The notes: generated by a model from the letters alone, not told the origin. Counted from the first letter of the stretch, positions 28,169 to 37,469 are shown. The stretch: DNA of 64,000 nucleotides from Rhizobium rhizoryzae (GCF_011046895.1 NZ_CP049250.1:1834501-1898500); one strand, 5' to 3'. Numbers and translations are program-made.

Positions 28169-29254
28169 TTATTGAGCCTTTCCGAGGACGATCACGTCCC
28201 CGGCATCCCAGGACAGCTGAATGGCTTCGCCAACCTTGATCGGTTGTTCGAAGAACTCTCTGTCGCTGATGATTGCAGTGAACTCCTCGATCCCAGCGCC
28301 GGTGGCGGTGAGCTTCACGGAGGAGCCACGATATTCGATGTTGGAGACGCTGCCGGTGAAGCCCAGCCCATCCTGCGCGGCCTTGCCGATCTGCACACGG
28401 TCGGTGCGGATGGCGATGTCGACCGGGTCGCCTTCTGGTATGCCGCAAGCCGGGGCGCTGAATGTACCGCCCGCCGGAACCGTGAGAGAAAGACCCAACG
28501 GTGTCGACGACGTCGCGCGCCCGGAGATTACGTTATGGTCGCCCATGAAGCGGGCGACGAAGGCCGTCGCCGGTCGTTCGAACACCGTGCGCGGCGCGGC
28601 TGCCTGCTCGATGCGGCCATCGTTCATGACGACGATGATATCCGCCAGCGCCATGGCCTCTTCCTGGCTGTGGGTTACGTGCACGAAGGTGATGCCGAGC
28701 GAGGTCTGCAGCTTTTTCAGTTCGGCGCGCATGCGGATCTTCAGGAAGGGATCGAGCGCCGAAAGTGGTTCGTCCAGCAGCAGGGCTTCCGGATCGGTGA
28801 TCAGCGCACGGGCAAGCGCCACGCGTTGCTGCTGGCCGCCAGACAGTTGCGCGGGACGGCGGCTGGCATAGGGCTCAAGCTGCATCAGCTTCAGCATATC
28901 CAGCGCCTTGGCGCGGCGCGTCTCCTTGTCCACGCCCTTCATCTTCATCGAGAAGGCGACATTGTCGACCAGATCGAGATGCGGAAACAGGGCATAGGAC
29001 TGGAACATCATGGCGGTGCCGCGCTCGGCAGGGGCAAGATCCGTGACATTCTTGTTGCCGAGAAGAATATCGCCACCTGATACGCTTTCGTGGCCCGCAA
29101 TCATGCGCAAGGTTGACGTCTTGCCGCAACCGGAAGGGCCAAGAAGGCAGCAGTAACTTCCAGCCGGAATCTTCAGGCTGATGGCATGAACTGCGGTTGT
29201 GTTTCCGTAGATCTTGGAAACCGACGCAATTTCTATCTCGGCTGCTTTGCTCAT
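28169..29254 (-). CDS. ABC transporter ATP-binding protein (PotA-like)
   Basis: 361 residues from the ATG at 29254, chosen because AAGGAG lies 7 nt upstream; the in-frame ATG at 29269 lacks one. Walker A is GPSGCGKTS, the signature is LSGGQQQRVALARAL, Walker B is ALLLDEPLSALD, and the switch His is in FVHVTHSQEEAM. A C-terminal TOBE domain follows (residues ~270-355). First gene of the importer operon; order ATPase, substrate protein, two permeases, racemase, acetyltransferase. A GntR regulator is divergent. Confidence 0.93.
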   Translation of the reverse strand: MSKAAEIEIASVSKIYGNTTAVHAISLKIPAGSYCCLLGPSGCGKTSTLRMIAGHESVSGGDILLGNKNVTDLAPAERGTAMMFQSYALFPHLDLVDNVAFSMKMKGVDKETRRAKALDMLKLMQLEPYASRRPAQLSGGQQQRVALARALITDPEALLLDEPLSALDPFLKIRMRAELKKLQTSLGITFVHVTHSQEEAMALADIIVVMNDGRIEQAAAPRTVFERPATAFVARFMGDHNVISGRATSSTPLGLSLTVPAGGTFSAPACGIPEGDPVDIAIRTDRVQIGKAAQDGLGFTGSVSNIEYRGSSVKLTATGAGIEEFTAIISDREFFEQPIKVGEAIQLSWDAGDVIVLGKAQ

Positions 29255-29400
29255 GCACGTCTCCTTCAAGATGAGACTTTCAATGCATGGTTCGTGCCAA
29301 GTTCATTCCCGGGGCGTTTCCGAAGCTCCGAAAGCAAGGTTCTGTTAATTTGTGCACTGCACGCACAATGAAGGAGCACGCCGTGCTCAAAATTTTTGCG

Positions 29401-29438
29401 ATCGTATACGATGCAATGGCTTTATTGTATTCGATGCA
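29401..29438. promoter_or_regulatory. Candidate GntR operator between importer and regulator
   Basis: A perfect 12-bp palindrome ATCGTATACGAT (29401-29412) and a direct repeat GTATACGATGCA (29404-29415) / GTATTCGATGCA (29427-29438), one mismatch, 23 bp apart. The intergenic space is shared by the divergent importer and the GntR gene. FadR-subfamily regulators commonly bind short palindromes containing GTATAC-like cores. Confidence 0.55.
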
Positions 29439-29509
29439 TCATTCAAACCGAACGCGCTTTCCTTTGCGCCGAATCTCAGGGTACAGTCTGGCAGAAACCG
29501 GATCCCGCC

Positions 29510-30220
29510 ATGCAGATCAGCGACAAGATTTCTCCCTTCGATATTGCCCCGGACGATCGGGCCTTGGCCATTCGGGATGCCCTGCGCAATGCTATTGTCG
29601 ACCGCCGTCTGGCGCCTGGGACCAAGCTTTCGGAAAGTGAAGTCGGCACGCTGTTCGAGGCCAGCCGCACCGTGGTGCGCGCCTCTCTTCAAATGCTCGC
29701 CTTCGAGGGTCTGGTAAAGACGGAACGAAACCGGGGTGCTTTTGTATCCAATCCGACGCCGGATGAGGCGCGTCAGGTCTTCGCCTCGCGACGCCTGCTG
29801 GAGCCCGGTATTGTTCTTGCTGCGGTGGAGCGCATCACGTCCGCCGATCTGGAGCGCTTTCGCCGGCATCTGGAGGAGGAAACGCGCTACATGAACCAGC
29901 GGGGACCCGTGGCCCGCCGCGCGGAGATCAAGGCATCCGGCGATTTCCACCTGATGCTGGCCGAGGTCTCTGGCAATGCCATTCTGCAAAGGTTCATGGA
30001 CGAACTGGTGGCGCGCTCGTCACTTGTGATTGCGCTTTATGGAAATACAGGCGTTTCGCGTTGCGGCCACAATGAGCATGCCGATATTCTGGAGGCGCTG
30101 GAAGCGCGCGATGCGGCACGGGCGAGCGCCATCATGCTGCATCACATAGACCATATCGAAGCGGATCTGGATCTGCGCGTGCGTGATGGTTTGGCTTTGA
30201 AGGACGCGCTCGATATCTGA
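29510..30220 (+). CDS. GntR/FadR-family transcriptional regulator
   Basis: 236 residues from the ATG at 29510; the longer reading from 29396 crosses the candidate operator. The winged HTH is at about 20-75 (AIRDALRNAIVDRRLAPGTK, LSESEVGTLFEASRTVVRAS). The FCD ligand domain has the metal-binding His/Asp set (SGDFHLMLAEVSGN.., CGHNEHADILEAL.., MLHHIDHIEADL). It is divergent from the PotA-like operon and most simply its regulator. FCD proteins respond to small organic acids or amino acids; the ligand here is unknown. Confidence 0.9.
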   Translation: MQISDKISPFDIAPDDRALAIRDALRNAIVDRRLAPGTKLSESEVGTLFEASRTVVRASLQMLAFEGLVKTERNRGAFVSNPTPDEARQVFASRRLLEPGIVLAAVERITSADLERFRRHLEEETRYMNQRGPVARRAEIKASGDFHLMLAEVSGNAILQRFMDELVARSSLVIALYGNTGVSRCGHNEHADILEALEARDAARASAIMLHHIDHIEADLDLRVRDGLALKDALDI

Positions 30221-30288
30221 CGTTTTAACTCTTTGTTTTATCGCATGTCGTTTTCACAAAACCGCTGCACATTTTTAGCTACGACCCT
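30219..30288. repeat. Second intergenic repeat family, copy 2
   Basis: Begins within the GntR stop codon and matches 26591-26660 over about 70 bp. The left half (CTTTGTTTTATCGCATGTCGTT) is better preserved than the right, whose inverted arm has decayed. Confidence 0.7.
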
Positions 30289-30303
30289 AAGCTCTTCATG
30301 AAA

Positions 30304-30329
30304 AAAGGGCCTCCGTGAGGAAGCCCTTT
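30304..30329. terminator. Terminator between GntR and chemoreceptor genes
   Basis: AAAGGGC and GCCCTTT enclose a smaller CTCC/GAGG-type inner helix. The stem is flanked by A on the left and TTT on the right, between convergent genes. Confidence 0.8.
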
Positions 30330-30349
30330 CATTCGGTATGCGGGGGATA

Positions 30350-32170
30350 TCAGGCGGCGCGGCTGTAGCCTTGCCTTTGCTGTCCAGCCTGGGGCAGGCG
30401 GAACTGGCCGAGCAACTGGATCAGCGCGTTCGCATCTGCCGAGAGGTTGTGCGAGGTTGCCGTCGCCTCTTCCACCATGGCCGCATTCTGCTGGGTGCCC
30501 TGATCGATGGAGTTGACGGCAGTGTTCACTTCCTGCAGGCCGGTAGACTGTTCGCGATAGGCTTCGGCAATTGCCTGAACGTTGGATGTGATCTGCTGAA
30601 CCTGCTGGACGATGCCTTCCAGTGCCTTGCCGGTATCGCCGACCAGCGACACGCCGCGGGCGACATGTTCGCTGGAGGCCTGGATCAGATCCTTGATTTC
30701 CTTTGCGGCCTTCGCGGAGCGCTGGGCTAGTTCGCGCACTTCCTGTGCCACGACCGCAAAACCCTTGCCAGCCTCGCCAGCGCGTGCCGCTTCAACGCCT
30801 GCGTTCAAGGCCAGGAGGTTGGTCTGGAAGGCGATCTCGTCGATGACGCCAATAATGTTGGAAATCTCCCCGGACGAGGTTTCAATGGCCTGCATCGCGT
30901 CCACGGCAGAGCGAACCACGCTGCCAGACTTGCGTGCATCCTCGCCGGTTGCTGTCACGAGGCGACGTGTTTCCTCGGCACGCTTTGCACCATCGCGAAC
31001 CGTCGTCGTGATTTCCTCAAGCGCGGCAGCTGTCTGCTCGATGGACGCTGCCTGCTGTTCCGTGCGACGCGCAAGATCATCGCTGGAGGAGCGGATCTCG
31101 TTGGCGCCGGCCGTGATCGCATTGGCATTGCCGCCGACCAATTGCATGGCCTCAGCCATCTTTTCCAGCGAATGGTTGAAATCGGTGCGCAAGCCGTCGA
31201 GCTTTGGCGAGAACGGACGCGTGATGCGGAAGGAAAGGTCGCCGTCTGCCAGGGCCTTCAAGCCGGATGCGAGCGACTGCACGACATCCGCCAGCACGCC
31301 TGCTTCCTCAGCCCTGATGGCTTCATTGGCGACACGCTCCGCTTCCGTCTGGCTGCGGGCTTCCTCTGCACGCTGTTCAAGCTGGATGCGCTCCAGCGAA
31401 TTCATGCGGAACACTTCGACAGTTTTTGCCATGGCGCCGATCTCGTCACCACGATCGATGCCGTCGATGGGTGCGGCTGCCTCACCGGCTGCGAGCGACG
31501 ACATGCGATTGCGAAGCTTTTCCATTGGCTGTGTGATGCCTGCATGGCTGACATATACCGCCACGCCAATCATTGCGAGGATGCCAAGCGACATGACGAT
31601 CATGCTGGTGTTAATCACGGCATCGGTGTCACTCGAAATCTGCTTGCCACCGGTTTCGACAAGATTGGTCAGGTTCGTGTTGTTGGCACCGGACTTCTCG
31701 GAGAAGGTCTGCGAAAGCTTGTCCAGTCCCCGAACCAGAGCCAGCGCTTCATCCGTCTTGCCCGCTTCCTTCGCCGCAACAACCTTATCGTACTGAGCCT
31801 TGAACTGGTCCATCAGACCCTGAAGTTCGGCCACCGCTGGCTGGGTCGCGGGAACGGATTTGGAAATGTCGACCAGCTTCTGACGAGCGCCGTCGAGGTT
31901 GCGCACGAAAGCTGCCTTTGCCTCATCATAGGCCGGAGTGCCCGGCTCGTTCAGCGCCACGCGGGAGATCGCATTGACTGCCGTCCACATGCCTGCCGAG
32001 GAGCGCGCGCCCAGGACGGCCGATGATGCCTTTTGTGCGATGAAATCGGCATAGCGGTCGTTCACGTCATCGAACCGGTTGCTGAGGTAGAGCATGCCTG
32101 CCAGCGCAAACAAGCCGAAGAAGAGGATAAGCGAGACGATCTTGGTTCGGATTGAAAGGCTGCTCAGCAT
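30350..32170 (-). CDS. Methyl-accepting chemotaxis protein
   Basis: 606 residues. TM1 is at 11-30 ([19 protein letters not shown]), followed by a four-helix-bundle-like periplasmic domain (~31-190). TM2 is near 192-212 ([19 protein letters not shown]), then HAMP. The signalling domain is long, with methylation helices and the conserved tip [36 protein letters not shown]. It ends in GYSRAA without a CheR-docking pentapeptide. It is monocistronic, not next to other che genes. The ligand cannot be read from the sequence. Confidence 0.95.
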   Translation of the reverse strand: MLSSLSIRTKIVSLILFFGLFALAGMLYLSNRFDDVNDRYADFIAQKASSAVLGARSSAGMWTAVNAISRVALNEPGTPAYDEAKAAFVRNLDGARQKLVDISKSVPATQPAVAELQGLMDQFKAQYDKVVAAKEAGKTDEALALVRGLDKLSQTFSEKSGANNTNLTNLVETGGKQISSDTDAVINTSMIVMSLGILAMIGVAVYVSHAGITQPMEKLRNRMSSLAAGEAAAPIDGIDRGDEIGAMAKTVEVFRMNSLERIQLEQRAEEARSQTEAERVANEAIRAEEAGVLADVVQSLASGLKALADGDLSFRITRPFSPKLDGLRTDFNHSLEKMAEAMQLVGGNANAITAGANEIRSSSDDLARRTEQQAASIEQTAAALEEITTTVRDGAKRAEETRRLVTATGEDARKSGSVVRSAVDAMQAIETSSGEISNIIGVIDEIAFQTNLLALNAGVEAARAGEAGKGFAVVAQEVRELAQRSAKAAKEIKDLIQASSEHVARGVSLVGDTGKALEGIVQQVQQITSNVQAIAEAYREQSTGLQEVNTAVNSIDQGTQQNAAMVEEATATSHNLSADANALIQLLGQFRLPQAGQQRQGYSRAA

Positions 32171-32389
32171 GGTAAACCTTTATATTTGAGACGTGACGTT
32201 GAATACGCGTTTCATATTCAAAACCGCTAAAACAGAAGACGCTTCATCTTCTCGTTGTGTTTCAAGAAGTTGTGCAGTGGAAATGGTTAAGTGATGGTGT
32301 AATTATTCCTGATGATGCGAATAAATCGATTTACCAAGAATTGGGCGAAGGCTGGACTGTTGTGTTCCATCCGAAGCGGTTATCTTCTT

Positions 32390-32414
32390 GGAACCGGTTG
32401 GCGCGTTCGGCGTT
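32390..32414 (+). promoter_or_regulatory. EcfG/RpoE2-type general stress promoter
   Basis: GGAAC (32390-32394), 16 bp, CGTT (32411-32414): an exact match to the alphaproteobacterial general-stress consensus. The downstream start codon is at 32468. The rest of 32171-32467 shows no gene. Confidence 0.7.
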
Positions 32415-32467
32415 CTTGCCGGGATGATATTCGATTGATGTGCTCGAAAGGCGCACAAGGAGGAAAG

Positions 32468-32797
32468 ATGTTTAAGGCGATCCAGGCAGCCGGAGTGGCG
32501 CTTACCATGGCAGCAGCAGCCGTCGTCAGTTCAGTCCCGGCAGGGGCGCAGGACCTTGAATTGCGCATCGGCCCCGATGGCGTTCGCCCCGTCATTCGCG
32601 ATAATGATCGCCGTGGCCCTCCGCCGCCGCGCCGTGGCTGTGACGAGCGTCAGGCCCGTGCAGCCGCTCGTGAGGCAGGTCTGCGGGACCCGGAAGTGGT
32701 TCGTGTAACCCCCGGCCGTGTGATCGTGGAAGGCTACACGCGCCGTGGACTGGAGCGCATTACCTTCGCCAACGAGCGCGGTTGCCCGGAAATCTGA
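32468..32797 (+). CDS. Small secreted protein of unknown function
   Basis: 109 residues from the ATG at 32468 (GGAGGAAAG just upstream; longer reading from 32312 crosses the promoter). A signal peptide ends at AGAQ near residue 28. The mature part has a Pro/Arg-rich stretch (DRRGPPPPRRG) and two Cys (RGCDERQ, ERGCPE) that could form a disulfide, with a small domain between (AAREAGLRDPEVVRVTPGRV). I do not recognise a named family. The EcfG-type promoter suggests an envelope stress role. A terminator follows. Confidence 0.82.
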   Translation: MFKAIQAAGVALTMAAAAVVSSVPAGAQDLELRIGPDGVRPVIRDNDRRGPPPPRRGCDERQARAAAREAGLRDPEVVRVTPGRVIVEGYTRRGLERITFANERGCPEI

Positions 32798-32826
32798 TCC
32801 GCTAAATTACCCAAAGATCTGCAAGA

Positions 32827-32849
32827 GCCCGCCACCCGGCGGGTTCTTT
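32827..32849. terminator. Terminator between small secreted protein and GDPD genes
   Basis: CCCGCC / GGCGGG stem with a 4-nt loop, followed by TTCTTT on the plus strand; the two flanking genes converge on it. Confidence 0.7.
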
Positions 32850-32853
32850 GCGT

Positions 32854-33711
32854 TTATGTTCTGCAGCGGGCAAGCCATGCGTGTTCCGTTGCCGGAGCTT
32901 CATCGGTAGTGATCTGGTCTGGCTTCAGGCTGACCAGTGTCGAGAATCGCTGCCATTCGTCATCCGAAAAGCCTTCAGCACGATCCGCGATGTTGAAGGT
33001 CCAGGCGTCGACGGTCTTGCCGAGAGCGTGGCAAAGGCCGATGAGATCGAGGCCCGCCGCATGGCCTTCAAGGATCAGCGGCCAGGAGAGGTAGATCATC
33101 TTCGGCTCGGTTGGTCCCAGACAGTCGGCGCGCAATTCTGCTTCGACCGCTGAAGGGCCTTTCTGACGCAGGAGTGCCAGCAGTTTATTGGTCGGGTCAA
33201 TGCCGCGCTGTGCGTCGGGCAGGCGGGTCTTGATCGCTTCGATCAGATCGAGGTCAGCACCGCTGACGATCATGAACCGGCCCAGGCCCGCGAAGGTTCG
33301 AGCCAGATGATTGAGACCCTTTTCGCCAATCGTCTTCAGGTCGTCCTTCATGTCGAATTGGAGCAGCGCCTCCGGGTGAGCCGTCTGCATCAACCCCGCC
33401 AGATCTTCCGAGAGAATGGGCAGGGTTCCGCCGGACTTCATGGACAGTCCTCTGATCGTCGCCGCATCAGCCTTGCAAACCGGCCCGTAACCCGTCGTTT
33501 CGCCTTCGAGGTCACTGTCGTGCAGAACGACAAAGCCGCCATCGCCGCGCACCCGCAGGTCCAGCTCCATGGAGGCGCCGACGCGAAAACCCTCCGCCAT
33601 GGTTGCGGCCGAGAAGAGCGGGGCATCCAGCGCAAGGCGCAGGCGATGCCATTTCAGCCGTATGCGATGCCCGTCGTGGAAAATGTCGAGACCGGGCGTA
33701 TCATTCGGCAT
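32854..33711 (-). CDS. Glycerophosphodiester phosphodiesterase (GDPD) family protein
   Basis: 285 residues. The GDPD barrel is recognisable from WHRLRLA (His22-Arg23), SMELDLRVRGDGGFVVLHDSDLEG (Glu49, Asp51, His64) and LLQFDMKDDL. In typical members the first motif is H-R-G; here Gly is replaced by Leu, and the usual E-N loop after it is not obvious, so activity is uncertain. No signal peptide. It begins 21 bp after the siderophore ATPase gene on the same strand and is probably the last gene of that operon, possibly processing a phosphodiester linked to phosphate or iron-limited metabolism (inference). Confidence 0.85.
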   Translation of the reverse strand: MPNDTPGLDIFHDGHRIRLKWHRLRLALDAPLFSAATMAEGFRVGASMELDLRVRGDGGFVVLHDSDLEGETTGYGPVCKADAATIRGLSMKSGGTLPILSEDLAGLMQTAHPEALLQFDMKDDLKTIGEKGLNHLARTFAGLGRFMIVSGADLDLIEAIKTRLPDAQRGIDPTNKLLALLRQKGPSAVEAELRADCLGPTEPKMIYLSWPLILEGHAAGLDLIGLCHALGKTVDAWTFNIADRAEGFSDDEWQRFSTLVSLKPDQITTDEAPATEHAWLARCRT

Positions 33712-33732
33712 GGCGGGTTCCGTCAGAAGACA

Positions 33733-34491
33733 TCAGGTGAAATAGGTTGCGATCCGGTGCCCATCAAGGTCATGGACGGCAAAGTCCGTAGCATAGATCG
33801 ATGACAGGATCTCGGGTCGCACGATATCGTCCGGTGTTCCCTGAAGAAACAGTTTGCCATCGCGCATGACGACGATGTGATCCGCATAGCAGGAGGCGAA
33901 GTTGATGTCATGCAGGACCACGACTACGGTCTTGGCGAAATCCTTTGCGGCCCCCTTCAGAAGCTTCATCATGCCGACCGCATGGCGGATGTCGAGATTG
34001 TTCAGCGGCTCATCGAACAGCATGTAATCCGTATCCTGACACAGCACCATCGCAACGAAAGCGCGCTGGCGCTGGCCACCGGACAGTTCATCCAGATAGC
34101 GTTCGGAGAGATCACTCAGACCAAGATAGCCGAGCGCCCGTTCCACATGGCCTTGATCCTCCCGCGTCGGGCGGCCCTTGGAATAGGGGTAGCGGCCAAA
34201 GGTCACGAGATCGCGCACCGTCAGGCGGGCGACCATGTGATTGTCCTGCCGCAGAAAGGCCAGACGACGTGCCAGCGCATCGCCCGGTGTGCGGGCGACA
34301 TCCAGTCCGTCCACCATCACCTGTCCGGAATCCATGGGCAGAAGGCGGGCCACCATGGAGAGCAGCGTCGATTTGCCCGCACCGTTCGGACCGATGATGG
34401 CGGTCAGCCCACCCTTCGGCAGCGTAAGGGAAACGCCATCGACAACGACGGTGGAACCATAGGTTTTGCTGACATCACGGATCTCGATCAT
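33733..34491 (-). CDS. Siderophore ABC transporter ATPase (FecE-type)
   Basis: 252 residues. Walker A GPNGAGKSTL near 31-40, signature LSGGQRQRAFVAMVL, Walker B YMLFDEPLNNLD, switch HDINFASCYADHIVVM. This is the FecE/FhuC class of iron-complex ATPases. Its start overlaps the stop of the second permease by 4 bp (34488-34491), showing translational coupling. Confidence 0.94.
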   Translation of the reverse strand: MIEIRDVSKTYGSTVVVDGVSLTLPKGGLTAIIGPNGAGKSTLLSMVARLLPMDSGQVMVDGLDVARTPGDALARRLAFLRQDNHMVARLTVRDLVTFGRYPYSKGRPTREDQGHVERALGYLGLSDLSERYLDELSGGQRQRAFVAMVLCQDTDYMLFDEPLNNLDIRHAVGMMKLLKGAAKDFAKTVVVVLHDINFASCYADHIVVMRDGKLFLQGTPDDIVRPEILSSIYATDFAVHDLDGHRIATYFT

Positions 34492-35441
34492 CGGATTGCT
34501 CCTCTGAGCAGAAAGAGAATGAAGAACAGGCCACCGGCAAACTCGATGATGATGGAGAGTGCGCTGTTAAAGGCGAACACGCGTTCCAGAAGGGTCTGTC
34601 CGCCCACCAGCGTGATGATGGCCAGCAGGCAGGCCGCCGGAATGACGTGGCGATGCTTGGCGGACGGCATGATGATGTAAGCGAGGTTTGCGACCAGCAG
34701 ACCGAAGAAAGTGGCAGGCCCCACCAGCGCCGTCGAGACGCAAACGAGGACCGATACCAGAAGCAGGATCACGAGGGTCTGCCGCTGGTGGTCCACGCCC
34801 AGCGAGATTGCGGTCTCGCGTCCCAGCGCCATGACATCGAAGCTGTGCCCGATCCGCCAGGCGATAGCCGAGACAAGGCCGACCAGCAGGAAAGAAACAC
34901 CCAGTAACTGGCTGTCGATGGAATTGAAGCTGGCGAACAGGCGATCCTGAAGAACGAGGAAATCATTCGGATCGATGATCCGCTGCAGAAATCCGGAGAG
35001 GCTGCGGAACAGGATGCCGAGCACGACGCCCGCCAGCATCAACAGGTGCAGGCTCTTCAGCGCCCCGGAAAACAAAAGGCGAAAAAGAATGAGCGAAAAG
35101 CCCATCATGACGGTGACTTCGATCAGGAAGAGCAGGCGTGCATCGAGCCCCGAAATAAAGGCGGCCCCGAAGACCAGCACCAGCAGGGTTTGCAGCAGGC
35201 CGTAAAGCGCATCGAAGCCCATGATCGATGGTGTCAGGATGCGGTTGTTGGTGATGGTCTGGAAGAGAACGGTGGAGAGCGCGATGGCATAGCCTACCAG
35301 CACCATGCCCAGAAGCTTCGTGCCGCGGAAGGAGAGGATGAAGCTCCAGCTGCCGCGTGCGCCGATGGTCATGAAACCGATTGCCGCCGCCAGCGCGATC
35401 AGCGCCAGAATTGCCAGGATCGCCAGAGAGTTACGCCGCAC
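34488..35441 (-). CDS. Siderophore ABC transporter permease (FecCD-type), second
   Basis: 317 residues from a GTG at 35441. AGGAGG lies 7 nt before it, while the in-frame ATG at 35564 is buried in the upstream gene. Nine to ten helices of the FecCD family, with conserved GFDALYGLLQTLLVLVFG, LMLAGVVLGILFRSLSGFLQ and the cytoplasmic VGPATFFGLLVANLAYIIM. It overlaps the first permease by 11 bp. Confidence 0.92.
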   Translation of the reverse strand: MRRNSLAILAILALIALAAAIGFMTIGARGSWSFILSFRGTKLLGMVLVGYAIALSTVLFQTITNNRILTPSIMGFDALYGLLQTLLVLVFGAAFISGLDARLLFLIEVTVMMGFSLILFRLLFSGALKSLHLLMLAGVVLGILFRSLSGFLQRIIDPNDFLVLQDRLFASFNSIDSQLLGVSFLLVGLVSAIAWRIGHSFDVMALGRETAISLGVDHQRQTLVILLLVSVLVCVSTALVGPATFFGLLVANLAYIIMPSAKHRHVIPAACLLAIITLVGGQTLLERVFAFNSALSIIIEFAGGLFFILFLLRGAIR

Positions 35442-36414
35442 GGCTCTGCCTCCTGAAGAGGAGGAACAGGAAGAAGGCGCTTCCCAGCACGCCCAGCACC
35501 GCGCCCACTGGCACTTCGAAGGGCCAGACAACGATGCGACCAATGATATCGCAGGCCAGCACAAGTCCCGCGCCGAGGATCGCCGTCCAGGGCAGGGTGC
35601 GGCGCAGGCTGTCGCCCATGATCATGCTGATGACATTCGGCACGATGAGTCCGAGGAAGGGAATAACGCCCGCCGTGACGACGACGCAGGCCGTGACCAT
35701 GGAAACGATGATGAGCCCCAGCATCATGATGCGGCGATAATTCAGCCCGAGATTGGTGGCAAACTCCTCGCCCAATCCGGCAAGCGTGAAGCGGTCGGCT
35801 GCCACATAGGCGGCTATCGTCATGACGAGCGAGAGCCAGAGGATTTCGTAGCGTCCGCGAAGCACAGAGGAGAAGTCGCCACTTTCGAAGGCGGCGAGCG
35901 ATTGCATGAGGTTCAGGCGATAGGCGATGAAGGCGGCAACCGAATAGATCACGCCTCCCAGCATCAGTCCCACCAGCGGCACCATGATGACCGAGCGCAG
36001 CGGAATGCGACGCAGGATGGCGAGGAAAAGGGCGGTTCCAAGCAGAGCAAACCCGGCGGCGAAGGCCATTTTACCCATTACGGGCATGTTGGGTGAGATG
36101 ATCAGCGCAATCAGCATGCCGAGGCTGGCGGATTCCACCGTGCCTGCGGTGGAGGGTTCGACGAACCGGTTTCGCGCCAGCATCTGCATCAGCGTGCCAC
36201 AGACGGCGAGGCCCGAGCCGGCGAGAACGAGCGCCAGCGTGCGGGGAAGGCGGCTTGCCAGAAGCACCAGCACGGCCTTCTCGTCTGCCTCACCGCTCAA
36301 CAGGGCAAGCGGGGAGATGTCACTCACGCCGAAGAACAGGCTGGTGATGCCGAGACAGAGAAGGGCGATGAGGGCAAGTGTCAGGCGCATGGGCTTATGA
36401 GAAGCAGGCGGCAC
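35431..36414 (-). CDS. Siderophore ABC transporter permease (FecCD-type), first
   Basis: 327 residues, possibly 319 from the ATG at 36390. A FecCD permease with SRLPRTLALVLAGSGLAVCGTLMQ and EPSTAGTVESASLG near the N-terminus and GVIPFLGLIVPNVISMIMG near the C-terminus. It forms a heterodimer with the next gene. The 24-bp gap to the substrate-binding gene supports one operon. Confidence 0.93.
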   Translation of the reverse strand: MPPASHKPMRLTLALIALLCLGITSLFFGVSDISPLALLSGEADEKAVLVLLASRLPRTLALVLAGSGLAVCGTLMQMLARNRFVEPSTAGTVESASLGMLIALIISPNMPVMGKMAFAAGFALLGTALFLAILRRIPLRSVIMVPLVGLMLGGVIYSVAAFIAYRLNLMQSLAAFESGDFSSVLRGRYEILWLSLVMTIAAYVAADRFTLAGLGEEFATNLGLNYRRIMMLGLIIVSMVTACVVVTAGVIPFLGLIVPNVISMIMGDSLRRTLPWTAILGAGLVLACDIIGRIVVWPFEVPVGAVLGVLGSAFFLFLLFRRQSRAA

Positions 36415-36438
36415 ACCGAGGGCGCGCCGCCCATCGGC

Positions 36439-37353
36439 TCAGGGCTTTGCGAGCGCGGTGTTCAACTGGTCCACCGTGTTCTGAAGCGCGGTCAGGCCGC
36501 CACCCACCACATAGAGCGACAGGCCGTCGAGATAGACGACATGCCCCTTCTGCCAGGCGGTGGTGCGGCGCACGATGTCATTGTCCAGAAGCTTGGAGGC
36601 CGCTTCGCCCTTGTTGCCGATCGAGGCATCGCGGTCGATGACGAACAGCCAGTCCGGGTTCTTTTCCAGAATGTACTCATAGGAAATCGGCTGCCCGTGA
36701 TTGTCTGCCTTGATCGTGGCATCGGCGGGCGTCATGCCGTAGTCGGAAAACAGGACGCCGAAACGGGAGCCTGGACCATAGGTGCTCATCTTGCCGCCGG
36801 TCGTCAGCACCAGCAGGCCCTTGCCGGCATTCTTCGTCTTCTGCTTCAACTCGGCGGTCGAGGAATTCAGCTTTTCGATGAGTCGGTTAGCTTCGCTTTC
36901 CTTATTGAACACTTTAGCCAGTGTTCGGATATTCGCTTCCGATTGCTTCAGGAAGTCATTGCCGTCGACGGAGAGATCCACGGTCGGAGCAATCGCGGAT
37001 AACTCCTTGAATTTCGAGGCGGAACGGGCCGTTACGATAATCAGGTCCGGCTGAAGCTCGGCAATTGCCTCGTAATCCGGTTCGAACAGCGTGCCGACCT
37101 TGGGCACAGGGCCGATTACGTATTTCTGCAGGTAATCGGGCATCAGCGCCTTCGGCACGCCTGCCACGGGAACGCCCAGCGCATCCATCGTATCGAGGGC
37201 GGCGAGATCGAAGGTCACCACTTTCTTTGGGGTTTCGGCAAGCTTCGTCTCGCCCTGTGCGTGGCGAATGGTGATGTCAGCCGCCAGGGCCTGAGAGGCA
37301 CCGAGTGCCAGCGCAGCGGAAAGAGCAAATTTGCGAACCGTCGAGAGCAACAT
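36439..37353 (-). CDS. Siderophore ABC transporter substrate-binding protein (FatB/CeuE-like)
   Basis: 304 residues from the ATG at 37353 (AAGGA upstream; the longer start at 37404 precedes the signal). A Sec signal ends at QALA. The class III binding fold is seen: VVTFDLAALDTMDALGVPVAGVPK, PDYEAIAELQPDLIIV, then a long helix and GQPISYEYILEKNPDWLFVIDRD. The pattern is that of catecholate-siderophore binding proteins. First gene of the operon with two permeases, ATPase and a GDPD gene. A palindromic box lies ~60 bp upstream. Confidence 0.93.
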   Translation of the reverse strand: MLLSTVRKFALSAALALGASQALAADITIRHAQGETKLAETPKKVVTFDLAALDTMDALGVPVAGVPKALMPDYLQKYVIGPVPKVGTLFEPDYEAIAELQPDLIIVTARSASKFKELSAIAPTVDLSVDGNDFLKQSEANIRTLAKVFNKESEANRLIEKLNSSTAELKQKTKNAGKGLLVLTTGGKMSTYGPGSRFGVLFSDYGMTPADATIKADNHGQPISYEYILEKNPDWLFVIDRDASIGNKGEAASKLLDNDIVRRTTAWQKGHVVYLDGLSLYVVGGGLTALQNTVDQLNTALAKP

Positions 37354-37412
37354 GGGGACTGATCCTTGGCACCCATCCGGTGAGGCCTGAAAAAGGCCAT
37401 CCACCGGCGTTT

Positions 37413-37439
37413 ATAAGTTGAGAAGCTGAGTTCACTTAT
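37413..37439. promoter_or_regulatory. Candidate iron-regulator operator
   Basis: ATAAGT (37413-37418) and ACTTAT (37434-37439) form an inverted repeat 15 bp apart, with TGA and TCA inside the arms. It lies between the divergent siderophore importer and esterase genes. RirA, Irr or Fur are the plausible proteins; the inner TGA-TCA spacing is 10 rather than the 9 of the usual RirA box, so the regulator is not assigned. Confidence 0.5.
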
Positions 37440-37469
37440 TTAAAGCAGTGTAACTCCGTCAAGAATTAT

